In this document: positions 52,164 to 63,751 of the stretch, piece after piece
Numbering within the stretch: the first letter of the stretch is position 1
How the letters are laid out: each line of letters begins with the position of its first letter
From: Bipolaris cookei
Taxonomy: Eukaryota; Ascomycota; Dothideomycetes; Pleosporales; Pleosporaceae
Length of the DNA stretch: 64,000 nt
Assembly: GCA_002286855.1 (NCBI GenBank)
Contig: NRSV01000027.1
Coordinates: forward strand, 203,772-267,771
Reading direction: 5' to 3'
Notes under the pieces: model-generated
Told to the model about the DNA's origin: nothing
The model's input: the letters and a program-made list of their open reading frames with translations, nothing else
Databases searched by the model: none
Made by a program: the position numbers and the translations under genes

Positions 52164-54329
52164 ATGGCCGACTCGGATTCTTCCCTGTCTTCTGCACCTC
52201 CTACTGATGATGAAATGGACGTCCAAGTCACACAGGCAACGGCCGCAAAGCCTGCGCCCCAGAAAAAGAGAAAGAAGAATGGCACCATCTTGACTTTCTT
52301 CAAGCATCGCTCGCCCTCTCCGCCCCCGAGGAAACGGGAACCCTCTCCACCCCATGAGTCGGTGCCAGAGGACAATCCAGAAATTGCTGTACGTATTGGA
52401 CGCGTCAGTCGCGTCCGGACGCGCCGTGTTGCGTCGCAATCGCGACCCATTTCTCCCTCAAGCCCAAACTAATCCCATGTGCCACAGTTCATTGTCATGT
52501 TTCGTTCGCGCTTCAACGAAGCCTTCCCCCGCGGCTCCCCCCATGTCGGCCCACAGGACATTGAATCAGGTGTTGCTGAACACACTCCGTCGGCCGATGT
52601 CGAGGGTCTGCTGTGTTCCCTGCTTGGTCTTGTCCTCAATCGCAAGAAACCTGTCGAGTCAGTCCAGCCCTCTCGCCCGCTCCCGATACCCATTTCCCGG
52701 TCGCCCACTCGCTCCGCACCCAATGACATAGCACACACACTGACGTGGTTGCTCTCTATAGGAAAGGCCACTATGGTCGGGCTCTCGAAGAAGCCATCCA
52801 AACCCAGAAGTCGCAATGGCCCACCAAATGGACCACCAATCCCCTTAGTGGTGGCCGTAACTTCAATACCATGACACCGGAAGAGCGGGTGAGCAGTCTT
52901 GGAGCCCCTCTCGCTGTCGTATGCTGACCAGCGCCCTAGATAACCCTCCTCCACTCATTGTGTCTGTGGAGTCTCAACCAGAACGAGCAGGTCAAGAATA
53001 TGATCAACACAGCCTACAAGTCACGGACTACCAAGGACAGGCAAGACACAAATATCCCCTTGTCGGTGCAGGCCTGGGGCCGTGACGGCGATAAGCGGCG
53101 GTACTATCTAGTCGAGGGGCAAAACGATACCCATTTCCGTGTCTACCGCGAAACCGATCCCAAGCTAAAAAAGGTACAATGGATCAGTGTAGCTGGTTCC
53201 ATTGAACAAGTGCAGGCACTAGCGAAGAAACTAGAAGAGGACGACGGTCACAAAGAAGCAAAGGCACTAAGCGAGCGCATGCTCAATGCTGTTCCACGGT
53301 TTGAGGCTTCAGAAGTTGTATGTTGTACATCAACTATGTACTCTACTCATACTAATGATATCATAGAAACGAAAGCGACGTGAATATACCCGCCAGCGCA
53401 AGGACGCCTTCACGCGCCCAGAACCCGGCTTCTCTTTGTACGAAGGTCGCACCCGTGGCAAGCGCCAGCGATATACATTCGACGAAGAGGATGAATTTGA
53501 CTCGGACAACCTCTCTGTGCGTAGATCCGGGCGGCAATCTGGTCGCGACACTCCTGCTGCACCCTCTGGCCCAACTGTCACTGCGAGCGGTCGCCAGGTA
53601 CGGTCTCGCGCAACCGGCCTGTATGGGGAAAAACTCCATAGCGGACAAGTTACAGATCACCCATCGCCAGCGACTGGTGACTATGTGAGATCGGATGTAT
53701 CAGAGGAGCCACAATCAGGCCATGGTCGGGCAGCACGGGCAGCGAATAGAGGTGCAATCAACGAGCGTACATTGAACCGGGCGATAGATTCAGAAGATGA
53801 CGAGGATGCAACGTCGTGGGATGGGGGAGACGACGATGAGGAAGAACCTGATCAGATGGATCTTGACGGTGATGAAGATGACGCCGGTGCTGATGACTCA
53901 GAGGAAGAAGATGACGAGCCAAGCTTGATGGTCACCCTCCGTTATCGTAAGCCAGGCTTTGACGCCCAAGACAACGACACAACCATGGGCGAGGGTGCAA
54001 GTCAAGATGCCGCATCAGTTTCCAAAGCACCGCCGCTACAAAAACTGCAGCAGGATACTACGCCCCGCCTCGAGCCATCAGCGCCGACAGTGCAACCAGA
54101 AGCACCCTCGGCAGCTAACGGTCTCTCAACACCACAGCAGTCTGATACGGCGCCCGTCATCCCCAAGTCACAAGAATTGTCTGTCCCCAACTCAGATGCT
54201 GCATCCAAACGAGACAGTAACTTCTTCTCTGCACCGACTCCACCGTACAGCGCACCCGAAGAAGCATCAAAACCCCAAATACCAGCAAACCAAACACCTA
54301 TGAACGTCGAGGTTCCAGCAACGCAATAG
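52164..54329 (+). CDS. WHIM/DDT-like chromatin-associated protein
   Basis: Exons are 52164-52388, 52488-52657, 52762-52888, 52940-53317 and 53367-54329, giving 620 residues. A basic Ser/Pro-rich N-terminus leads into a helical DDT/WHIM-like region: EGLLCSLLGLVLNRKK, HYGRALEEAIQTQKSQW, TPEERITLLHSLCLWSL, and WGRDGDKRRYYLVEGQNDTHF. The last is the WHIM-type motif found in ISWI-associated subunits. Lys/Arg-rich (KRKRREYTRQRKDAF) and long acidic stretches follow, then a Pro/Ser-rich tail. It is probably a nuclear chromatin-remodelling accessory subunit; the complex is not identified. Exon 4 to 5 uses donor GTATGT after Ser-Glu-Val. Confidence 0.75.
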
Positions 54330-54841
54330 ACGTATTAGCGGTCCTTTCCCTGTCGTTGTCATATCCTCGCATGATAAGGCTCTTCACCTTGTTATTTTTG
54401 TGCTTTCTGCTCGGGTGGACAATTGTATGCTTCTTTTGCCATGTGTAAGCAACAATGACATACCCCCCCACTGTATTTTTCTATCTTGGTCCTGCAAGCA
54501 GCGTCTTTTGGGTTGGTAATGGCTAGGTTAGAAAGTGGAAGACGGGATATATATACATGTGCGTGTTTGTGTGTAGGCCAGAAAGGAACGAGATGAAAAG
54601 TAGAAAAAGTAAATAATGGATACCCATGTTGCGATTCAAGGCTTGTCTTCTTCTTTGATGTTTGAAAGAGGTGTATTAATCAAGCATATAATACAAGAAG
54701 CAACCGAAGCCTAAAGTTGGAGTTCTTTTTTCTTCCTTCTCTGCTCAGCAAGATGTTATCCCCCAATCCCCTCCCGCATTTGCTGCTGGAAAAAAAAGTC
54801 TAATCTTACATTCAATATGCATCTAATCATATCATTATACG
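54330..54841. other. Convergent 3' untranslated regions
   Basis: Lies between the convergent WHIM-like gene and MMM1. No gene or repeat was recognised. Confidence 0.4.
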
Positions 54842-56380
54842 TCATCGAGGCAGAGAACCCGGCATACCTGCCGCAATCCCAGTCGTAGTCCTACTCTGCA
54901 ACTTGGGTCTCGCAGACACACCTTGGCGTCCTCGCGGCTGCTCGCCCCGCCAGCGCATGCCATCAGCGCGGTGCTCTCTGCTATCAGCCGCAGAACCGGG
55001 TTTGCGGACGCCGGCTCTAATCTCTGCTTCGCGCATCTTCTGGCCCTCTGCCTCGATGCGTTCTTCCAGCGTGACGTTTTCGGATATCGGGCTGGGGATG
55101 TACGAGGTCGAGGGGGGTGCGGTCCCGTTTCCCTCCATGACGGCGATTTCATCATCGTCGTCGCTGTCTTGGAGTGCTGTCTCGGCACCGGCTGTTGTGG
55201 CTGCTCCGCCTCTGGTGTTGTGTTTGCGTGGCCAGAGCGAGGGAAGAACAATTTGCTGGAATCGCGGTTCCACTGCGCGCTCGTCGAACCAGGCGTGCAC
55301 GCGCGACTCGATGAGCTGCGCTATCTTGGGCACATCTTGGAGGCGCGATCGGGATCCGACCAAGGAGCGCACCGAGAGATCCAGCCGGTAGTCGTCGAGG
55401 AACGTAAAGGCAAGGGTTGTGGGACGATGAGGAGGCGCGCCGGAGGAGGATGAAGGACGGCGCGGAGAGGCATTTTGGTGCGTATCTGGCTTTGGTGATG
55501 ACACGGGTGCGGGTGTCGACGCAGGTGATGATGAGGGTATAAAGGAAACTACCAGTGTTCCTGAGAAGCGCACAATACTGACAGCAAGGGCAACTGGCAG
55601 AACGGCAGACTTTGGTTTTGGCCAGTTTAGATTCAACGTCGTTTCTATGCCAATGGTAATGACGTCGCTCAGATCTACGTCCATTCGGGCCTGGAGTCTC
55701 TCTTTTTCATTCCCCGCGTTCCCCGGTCCGTACCAGAAGCCGTCATCGGCAGGCATGACTCTACAGTTGCTGAATATGGGAAATTCGTCGCCAAGCGCTA
55801 TCTCAGTCACTCTAATGTCGCCAATCCAGTCGGGTTTGCTGCCAGCGTTCAGGACATCAGTGAGTGACGTTAGGATCGCATCGTCCTGTCGCGCATCTGC
55901 TCTTAATTGAGCAATGGTCTGCGCAATGAGCACATTGAACCAGTCTAGGCTCTCCGGTTGGTGTCCTTTGACGTTGTAATATGTCTTTGCAAGTATGGTT
56001 GCTATGCTCGGCCCTCCCATGCTCTCCTCTCCCTTTCGTATAATGCTCCGAGATGGCTTGTGTCGTAACGAAAGTGAAGTTGAATTTGCCCGCGCCCGCA
56101 ACTGCTTATATGATTGCTGGTGAGCTAGTGTTCGAGCTCGTCGTAGAGAATTGAGGTGCAGTGCGCGCTCATCGGCCGAGGGAGGCTCTCCAAAAATGAA
56201 GAACTTGATAAAGCAGAAGATTAGCATCGCAATGGAAAGCTGACCAAGTAGGAAGCCCTGGGTGAAGGAGAGCCTGTGGCATGTTAGTGGGGGGTTCAAC
56301 CAATTTGAGAGGTTACTGTACGACGAGGCACCGCCCTGTGTGACGGGCAGCGGCACCGGCATAGGAACGTCTTGGGCCAT
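54842..56380 (-). CDS. MMM1: Maintenance of mitochondrial morphology protein 1 (ERMES subunit)
   Basis: Exons are 56380-56322 and 56273-54842, giving 496 residues. The 48-nt intron (GTACAG..CCACAG with branch CACTAAC) has no stop and is in frame, so an ORF call would add 16 false residues. Splicing restores TQGGAS-S-LSFTQGFLLGQLS, the conserved N-terminus. One membrane span (LLGQLSIAMLIFCFIKFFIF) anchors it in the ER. The SMP lipid-binding domain follows (SLDWFNVLIAQTIAQLRAD, WIGDIRVTEIALGDEFPIFSNC, and the lower-conservation strands to about residue 385). An acidic and Arg-rich tail closes it. Mmm1 tethers ER to mitochondria with Mdm10, Mdm12 and Mdm34 and moves phospholipids. Confidence 0.92.
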   Translation of the reverse strand: MAQDVPMPVPLPVTQGGASSYSNLSNWLNPPLTCHRLSFTQGFLLGQLSIAMLIFCFIKFFIFGEPPSADERALHLNSLRRARTLAHQQSYKQLRARANSTSLSLRHKPSRSIIRKGEESMGGPSIATILAKTYYNVKGHQPESLDWFNVLIAQTIAQLRADARQDDAILTSLTDVLNAGSKPDWIGDIRVTEIALGDEFPIFSNCRVMPADDGFWYGPGNAGNEKERLQARMDVDLSDVITIGIETTLNLNWPKPKSAVLPVALAVSIVRFSGTLVVSFIPSSSPASTPAPVSSPKPDTHQNASPRRPSSSSGAPPHRPTTLAFTFLDDYRLDLSVRSLVGSRSRLQDVPKIAQLIESRVHAWFDERAVEPRFQQIVLPSLWPRKHNTRGGAATTAGAETALQDSDDDDEIAVMEGNGTAPPSTSYIPSPISENVTLEERIEAEGQKMREAEIRAGVRKPGSAADSREHRADGMRWRGEQPRGRQGVSARPKLQSRTTTGIAAGMPGSLPR

Positions 56381-56624
56381 ATTTGCGACTGTGTTTCTAC
56401 TACCTGCTTAACAATTTCATGTTGTGTACGTGGGTTGTGGTTGTTTACAGAAGAACCCAAGACGTAATCGTGCATCAACGAGAAGGATGATGGCGCACAG
56501 GGAATTGGAAGCTACTATCGATAAGCGTGACCTCCCCTTCTACCTCTTATCCACACCTCATCTCTGCAACCCGTGACTCTCCAGACACCCGACCACCCCT
56601 CTTCATACTCCGCCCTTGCCTAGG

Positions 56625-56909
56625 ATGCCCATTCTCTCAAAGGTCATTGCCTTTCGTACTCCCACGGACCGCGTTGCTGCCATCAAGGCGGCCAGAGTAA
56701 TTCGCTCAATCAAGAGCCGATATCGAACTCAGGCCTTCCTCTTCCTAGCGTACCACTTCTTCCTTACGTCGCCTATGCACCTCGACATCTTCATCATGTT
56801 CTTCATCCTCGTAAGCAACTTCATGAATCGGCAACAGGCGTTTCCCAATCAACTGGCCATTGACGCGCTCCGCTTCCTGGTCGATGAAAGGAGGTTCGTT
56901 ATGCCTTAA
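56625..56909 (+). CDS. Small hypothetical protein with hydrophobic centre
   Basis: 94 residues from ATG 56625 (MPILSKVIAFRTP); an in-frame ATG also lies at 56616. The middle is hydrophobic (FLFLAYHFFLTS, then IFIMFFILVSNF), with Arg/Lys-rich flanks. Codon use resembles neighbouring genes. A GTAAGC near 56811 could be a donor, so the true 3' structure may differ. It is divergent from MMM1 with 244 bp between starts and lies upstream of the SDR gene on the same strand. No family is recognised. Confidence 0.35.
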   Translation: MPILSKVIAFRTPTDRVAAIKAARVIRSIKSRYRTQAFLFLAYHFFLTSPMHLDIFIMFFILVSNFMNRQQAFPNQLAIDALRFLVDERRFVMP

Positions 56910-57130
56910 TCGCTGGACGCAGTTACACTGGAAACCATTTTGGACTGGCAAGTGTCGCGGGAGGGTATTCTATCCACAGCGTATCCTATGAGTCCCTCAT
57001 ACAGCTCGGCATCTCTTTCACTTATAGCACACGGAGATAGCGGCAGTTGCATCTCCGATTGGCCGATTAAGCTCCCCACCTCGAAACAACTTGGGATCAC
57101 ATCTCATTGCAGGTATTCCGCAACGTCCAT

Positions 57131-58324
57131 ATGGACTTCGACGCGCTGAGCCAAAGCCTCTCGCCAGGCGCGGCCATTCAAAATCCCATCCTCACGCTGC
57201 CCGCCACCTGCGACCCGCCGTCCGAAAGCAAACCCCCGAAACGGGCAGTATGGATTGTAAGACGCGCTTCTGTCTACTAGGCACGTGCTGAGTAGCTGAT
57301 GCTTGCTCTCAGGTCTTTGGAGCAACCGGCCACATAGGGCGATCCCTGGTTCGAGCGATTCTGGCACACGGCGATCAATGCACTGCAGTCGGATGGTCCC
57401 GAGAGAACACACTGGAGCAGATGGACAAGTGGCAGAATAAGAACTGTTTGGGTTTACTTTGCGACGTCCGAGTGCGGGACACGGTGAACTGGGTGATCAA
57501 AAAGAGCGTCGACTATTGGGGGCGCGTAGATGTGATAGCGAACAGCACCGGCTACGGCGTCATTGCAGCTTGCGAAGACCAAGACGACTACGACTTGCGC
57601 AATCAATTCACCACCAACTTCCTCGGCACTCTGCATATTATCCAACTATCACTCCCCTATTTTCGCGCTCAAAATTCTGGGCGTTACCTCATATTTTCCT
57701 CTACGGCTGGATCTCTTGGCGTGCCCGGACTTGGCCCGTATTGTGCGACAAAGTATGCTGTTGAGGGTCTCATTGAGTCCATGCTGTACGAAGTTGACAT
57801 TTTCAACATCAAAGCGACCCTAGTCGAACCCGGCCATGTTCGACTGGACGAGCCAGACGACAACGTACTAGCCCCTAGTTATACCTCTGCTCCTGCCTCC
57901 GGAGCAGGGCCTCCCAAACCGAAGCGGTATGGTCACTTTTCCGTAAAACCAAACCCAAGCGAGCCATATTCCAATTTAACTAGTCCTGCACAACACGCGC
58001 GACGGATGGTACAGTGGCTAAATGACCGGCAGCCAGTGAGTGCCGTGAAAAGCGCTGAACTTATGTGGCAACTGGGTCATTGTAGCTACCCTCCGCTGCG
58101 CTTGGTCCTGGGTAGTTATGCTGTGGAAAGTATCCGGGACCGTATGAAGAGTATTACAGAAGAGGTATGTAAATGCCTTACTGTGCCATGAACTCACTGA
58201 CACATTGTAGATTGAGGATTGGAAATATCTTTCGTTTCCAGTCTCTATGCCTCCAGAAGATGAGGAGAGAAAGGACGAGGCCAAAGAGGAACAAGACCAG
58301 GATGAAGAACAAGATCAGGAATAA
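57131..58324 (+). CDS. Short-chain dehydrogenase/reductase with acidic tail
   Basis: Exons are 57131-57256, 57313-58164 and 58211-58324, giving 363 residues. The dinucleotide motif FGATGHIGRS starts at about residue 44, later than usual, because a 42-residue Pro/Ser-rich leader precedes it. The family's central motif appears as NSTGYG, and the catalytic Ser and Y-x-x-x-K are present (IFSSTAG, then YCATK). The last 30 residues are Glu/Asp/Gln-rich (DEEQDQE). NAD(P)-dependent oxidoreductase; substrate unknown. A solo LTR lies 90 bp downstream. Confidence 0.85.
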
Positions 58325-58414
58325 TGGGTGAGCAATTCGCATGCTGGTACGATGGTGTTGTTATACCGTTGCGGTGTATGTCTTCTTTGTTTTTAAGAAA
58401 ATAATGTTGAAAGA

Positions 58415-58660
58415 TGTTGAATGGACTCTATTGGCTAGTCAGCGCTTGGTGTTGGCAAGATGTCTAAGTCAATGCAGCTAGTTGCATAGTGTACACAGCG
58501 TGCGGGTGAGTAGGAGTAGCAAGTAACTATGGTTCATTGCTATCTCTATTCTCCTTTCGAAGGGAAAGAGATTGATGTACTCCTGAGCCCTGTGCACAGG
58601 TATCCGCGTAGATACGGAGTCACGTGGTTATTACCTCAATACCTGATTAAGGTTCGGACA
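58415..58660 (+). mobile_element. Solo LTR, family B, copy 2
   Basis: A 246-bp unit beginning TGTTGAATGGACTC and ending AGGTTCGGACA, with a 5-bp duplication AAAGA at 58410-58414 and 58661-58665. It lies just beyond the SDR gene, in the same relative orientation as copy 1 has to the P450 gene (both downstream, in sense). Confidence 0.88.
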
Positions 58661-59917
58661 AAAGAAGATGACCTATAATTACCTGCGAATGTATTAGCTC
58701 TGCAAGCTACCTCGACAGACTTGGAAACGCTCCACCTTCTTGTGTTATGCGTCTCACAAAATCTATTTGTGGATAGGCGCTACATCTCAGTAACAATGCA
58801 AGTAGCACAAGACGGCAATACTCGAAGTGTTCATCACAACTGTCTTTTATCCCGAACCGATTACAAGAGCTTCAAGCTATACCGCGAACGATGCGTCCCT
58901 TGAAGCAAAAACGAACCCCACGCTAACCTCGCGTATCTACCAACGCACGTTGTAGCGCCTCTGCCGTGCGCACAGATCAAGTGTCAACGTGGGTCTCTTG
59001 CCCGTGTGCGTGCAAAGAAAAAAATCCCGCTCTTCCCCTCCTCACACCCAAAAGGAATTCAAAGCAAAAAAAGAAAGAGTAATGCATCGGCCGGGAATCT
59101 ACTCATCTATTAGTTGGACGTCCGATTTGAACGTTGTATGGCTGGAAGATCGTACCGAACCCGGGGCTAGCCGAAGTTGACCTTTTCATCCACTGCAAGA
59201 TGAGATGGAATTGAAGAATGGCAACGGCTAATTTTACCACTAAACCACCGATGCTATTTGTTCTGATGGTTGTTGCACTGGGTCACAGGATCCTGTGCTG
59301 GATTGATGGCCGGTGGTGGGATTGTAAAACAAATATTGTAAGTAAAACAGCGGGACCGGCCCGTAGCGAGGGAGAACGATCCTCATTTTGAATCTGCATT
59401 GGGTTAGCGCGGTTAGGGTGGTCGGCGTGAAGTTGCTTTTTGGTATTACCTCATATGTGCTTATTCGTCTTGGACTGTGTAGCTATGGATGACGTGCACA
59501 CCGCTGCAGAGACATTATTTTCGGGCTATTGGGTGAGGTGATGCTGCGTTGTGTTAGTGTGGTAGAAATGGGGATTTTTCTTGCCTTGTAATTGAATGTA
59601 CAACTAAGTGCTGGTACGCCGGTTTGGATGGGCCCAAAGGCAAAAATGTAAGGTTTACTTTTATTGAAGATGGCAATGCGTCTGGGTAAGCTGATGTGGT
59701 ACCAATGCCTGCTCAGCAATCTTCCATGCATTGATATATCGGGTTTAAAAGCACAGGGTCACGGAAGGATTCAATTCCATGCTATTAATAAGTGAACAGG
59801 CTACGTGTGTACAACCAACGTTAGCCACGCTATCTATATAACCGACGAACCTCGGGAACTTATTTATCAAAGAACCAATCCACTCTAGTGATATACTTGC
59901 AATCCAGGTAATACCAA
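58661..59917. other. Intergenic, no recognised gene
   Basis: Sequence between the solo LTR and the 3' end of the secreted-protein gene. Short frames have no signal peptide or domain. No repeat was recognised. Confidence 0.3.
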
Positions 59918-60702
59918 TCAGCATGGTTTGTAGATCTGGTATGAGCCAACCGCCTTGTCGATGTATTTGCACTTTTCTGTAACCCCGACCCACCTCATAC
60001 CAAGAACATGTTTTCCTACAGCTTTCGTTAGCCCATTGTCCACGATTTAGTCTAAGAACACCACGGTGGTCAAATTTAGGTTTACCTTTGGGAAGCGTGA
60101 AATAACCAACACTACCCCCGTGGTTGTTGATGCAGTTATCCACGGATCCACAATTGAATGCGTCAAGGGGACCCGTTCCGGTCGTCTGTCCAATACGTTT
60201 CCCGTCAATGGATACCTCAAAGTGTTGGCACCTCAAACTCGAATCAGCTACTCCGAGGATAGTATCCTCGGGAAAATTGATATCTTCCTCCCTTATATCT
60301 GAGTCTTCAAATGAATGTGCCTTGTGGAGCATCTCCATGCCTGTCCAGCGTTTAATGATTTCTGTAGTGCAGGGTTTGTCGACAAGCTGTCGTGGTGGCT
60401 CGACCGGTGGTTCAACCGGTGGCGGTGCAGGTGGAGACACAGGATCCACGACGGAAGGACGGGACTGATTGAATGTCAATCCGTCACTACAAGTGCAAGC
60501 GCAAGTCTCTGGAAATGGGTTTTCGCAGGTTAGAGAAGGTACGTAACCTGGAATCATGCATTAGTGGTGAAACTCATTTATCTGATAGTGAACACGCACC
60601 GTTCTGGCATGTCACCATGCTACCAGGGAACATGTCCATTCCAAGTTGTGCGTGCACAATTTGGCTGGTGAGAGTGGCAATGATGGCTATGGAAGCACGC
60701 AT
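59918..60702 (-). CDS. Secreted protein, paralogue of the gene at 63752
   Basis: Exons in transcript order are 60702-60600, 60547-60062 and 60015-59918, giving 228 residues. A signal peptide (MRASIAIIATLTSQIVHA) starts it. A short region with TCQNG and a CxCxCSDG-type cluster (ETCACTCSDGLTF) follows, then a Pro-rich linker (PPAPPPVEPPVEPP). A globular domain runs from CTTEIIKRWTGMEMLHK through LRCQHFEVSIDGKRIG and FNCGSVDNCINN to EKCKYIDKAVG..YKPC. Intron 2 (46 nt, branch GCTAAC) is inferred because it turns a frame of low-complexity sequence into this Cys-ending terminus. Apoplastic function is unknown; no family is recognised. Confidence 0.7.
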
Positions 60703-61239
60703 GTTGTCGGTTTCTTGGGATGAAAGATGGAGATGATAGTCGATGCAGAATAAAATTGTAGAATTTATTTCAAGGACAAGTTCTACTCTATATAATCAGA
60801 GGAAGTCGCTTAGATACCTCGCATTCCGGTACCTTTGGTGAAAAAAGGAACAATGAGCCACGCCAGTAGTGAATGTCACACCGACTGAAGCCCACAGGCC
60901 AAGCAGCACAGACCGCTGCGAATACATAGGCGTTCATGTTTGAATACCCTTTAGTTAAGACAGGGGTTACTGATAGTATGGATAGAAGGTGTACCCAGGA
61001 TACATGTATGCATCTATTCAGTCGTCAGTTCACTAGCTTGCACTAGTTCCGAATGTTCCTCTTTGCTGTCAGAGGATCCAAGTGATTTGCATGGGCCCAA
61101 CCGCGAAAGATTTAGTCACAAGCAGTGATTTTTGCAAAAAAAAGTAGAAATACACAATACGCAAAGTCGAAGCCATAAGCAAATTTCCTGCCCATTGGCT
61201 AAAATGGGCATAGAATGGGATCAACGTTTGAAAAAGCAG
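60703..61239. other. Upstream region of the secreted-protein gene
   Basis: Promoter and flank up to the pogo element. No gene or repeat was recognised. Confidence 0.35.
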
Positions 61240-63351
61240 TACCATGCCGGACGGTCATGTGCCTCTGATGGCTACATGTCCGATCTGCCCCACTAATCAC
61301 TACCAACACCACCCACCCGATCGCACCGCAACTATCCTAAATGGAGCCTATTGAAGCCGCGCCTGCAGCTACTAATGCTTTAGGACCTAGTGTAAAACAT
61401 TTGTATGCTCAAATTGCGCGAAAATTTAGTGTTAAGCTAACAACGCTCAGGCGCCGCCACCAAGGTTTAACCCCTTCACGCGAGGCCTACCACCGAAATC
61501 GACGTGCGCTGCACCCATACCAGGAGCTCGAACTTATTGAATATATAGATCAGCTTATTATATGTGGTGACTCACCTAGTCGAAATCTCGTTCGTATATT
61601 TGCAGAAAGAGATTAGTTACCACTGGGTTGATCGCTTTATTTAACGCTATCCAGATCTTCCTCAAGCAAAACAGGCTGCGCAAATGGATCGCAATCGCCA
61701 ATGAGCCGATTCAAAACGGAAATGATATCTCTATTTTGAGCTTCTGCGCCAAAAAATTGCCCAATATGAGATCGAGCCGCGCCATATATACAATATGGAT
61801 GAGAAGGGCTTCATGATTGAAGTCCAATCGCGCTCAACGAGGATCTTTTCTAAAGCTTCTCTCCAATCTAGATTAAGAAAGACTATAGTCCAAGATGGCA
61901 ACTGAGAGTGGATCACGCTGATAGCTTGTGCTTGCGTTGACGGATCTCATCTTGATCCAAGCATCATCTACTCAAGCCAATCTGGCTCTATCCAAAACTC
62001 GTGGTTACAAGGCTTTGATCCAGGGATTCACTGTGCTCAGATCGCCACATCGGCTACCGGCTGGTCGAACGATAATATCGGGCTCCAGTGGCTCAAACAG
62101 GTGTTTGATCCGGCTACCAAGCCCAAAGCCCGATCTTCTTACTGATTACTGTTCATGGATGGGCATCACCCTCATCTTACGATGTAGTCTATTGACTGTT
62201 ATGATCAGAATAAGATCTTGATCGCGATATACCCACCTCATGCGACTCATACGCTCTAACTGCTCGACGTCGGGCTTTTTAAGCCGCTCTCTACTGCTTA
62301 TTCAAACGAGCTATCGAGCTTCATGGATAGGTGCTAAGGGCTGCTGACTATCACCAAGCCCCATTTGTTCTCACTGTTCTGAACGCCTGGCGCACCCCGT
62401 TTAAGGAATTGACAATCCTTCGGGCATTTGAAGCTACGTGTATATCGCCGTTCAATCCAGAAGTAATATTCCAGAAGTTCGAGCCAGCGGCTCGCCAGAG
62501 CGATATCGATGCGTCCGCGTTTAGCGCTTCTGATTGGAAAAAGCACCGAGAACTTGTTGATCGTGCGGTTAATCAAAAAAAGAGTGGAAAGATCTCACAG
62601 CTTAACCGGACGATTATGAATCTTACCACCCACTCAACGCTCGTTCAGCAAGAAAACAGAAAGCTGCGAGAAGCTCTAATCAGTGAGCACCAGCGGAAAT
62701 AGCGCCCACAGCCTAGCGCGCTCGAGATGCCTAAAGATTATCATGGTGGAGCTGATTTCTGGTCGCCGCGGAAGGTGCGAGAAGCGAGCAGCCGCTACGA
62801 GCAGAAACAGCGTGATTGTGAGATACTACAATATCAAAAAGCTATCGAAATTAGAGTTAGGAAGGAGTAAAAGCTGCTAAAAGCTCAAGAGCTTGATACA
62901 CAGCTTTGTGCGCGAATAGAGGCGAGCCTACTACGGGCGAAGCAGAAAGCTGATGAAGGTACTGAACGAGTTGCTCGCCAAGCTGCCCGTAGAGCAGCAA
63001 AACAACTAAAAAAAAGCTCTCAAAGCTTCCCAAAAGAGTAAGAAAAGAAGCTTCAAAGCTCGTATAAAGCCTGCATCAAAAAAATAATCAGTGGTAGCCA
63101 TAATGGTGGTGAGCAGCCACACAATCGCTCAGCAGCTACATCAACACCGCGATCACGGCGCGGCTGTGATATCAAGTTACCAGCCAAGTATCGATAGATA
63201 GATGATTGCAATATTATTTCTGTATATCAACTTCAAGAAATCTCGCAACAACAGCTGTTTGATGCGGCTCTACGGCCTCAACTTTGTGGTGGTTTTGATG
63301 GGGCAGATCGGGCATGTAGCCGTCCGAAGCACGTGACCGTCCGGCACGGTA
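61240..63351 (+). mobile_element. Decayed pogo-family transposon (coiled-coil lineage)
   Basis: The left end (TA, then CCATGCCGGACGGTCATGTG) and right end (CACGTGACCGTCCGGCACGG, then TA) are inverted repeats of about 50 bp that both run in to CGATCTGCCCCA-type sequence. TA lies at 61240-61241 and 63350-63351. The 2.1-kb length and gene layout match the element at 16488, but the coding region is riddled with stops. Confidence 0.88.
61341..63197 (+). pseudogene. pogo-like transposase with many stop codons
   Basis: From ATG 61341 the HTH region is open for 91 residues, then stops accumulate. Recognisable parts in order are YNMDEKGFMIEVQSRS (first Asp, about 61795), LLFMDGHHPHL (second, about 62150), LLDVGLFKPLSTAYS (third, about 62263), and a charged coiled-coil tail with the end LPAKYR. 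Several stops fit C-to-T changes (CGA to TGA at DGN-stop-EW; CAA to TAA at L-stop-LLDV and C-stop-GLL), as expected of RIP. A frameshift near 61620 also exists. Confidence 0.85.
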
Positions 63352-63751
63352 AGACTCCACTCAACTAGCGCCGGAACCCCGCGAATGTTCCGTATAATTA
63401 TATCCGGATCGACAAGATACAAACACAGCTAGGCAAAAATATAAACTTCCTTTTTAGCGGTGCATGCACCTGTAAGAGATCATACGCAAGTGGCGCTGTG
63501 TTGTGAGCATGAACTCTAGATGACCAGGCAACGCGCTCGACCAGAGTAAGGCATCAAATCTGGATCAACCAAAATCAACCGTGAGGTAGTCAATAGTTAG
63601 GTACCAGAACACTAAGAATGAGCCATATATAAAGCATGTCTGTGGAGCTCGTTGTACCTATTCATCACTTAGCACTACGTCTTCCTGTTCTTAAATCCAT
63701 CACTTCACACTCCATCTTCTTGTTCTTGAATCCAGTACCTAGACAGACACC
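63352..63751. other. Upstream region of the terminal secreted-protein gene
   Basis: Likely promoter. A short duplicated sequence (CATCACTTAGCACT / CATCACTTCACACT, each followed by TTCTTGTTCTT-like sequence) lies at about 63662-63728. Confidence 0.4.
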
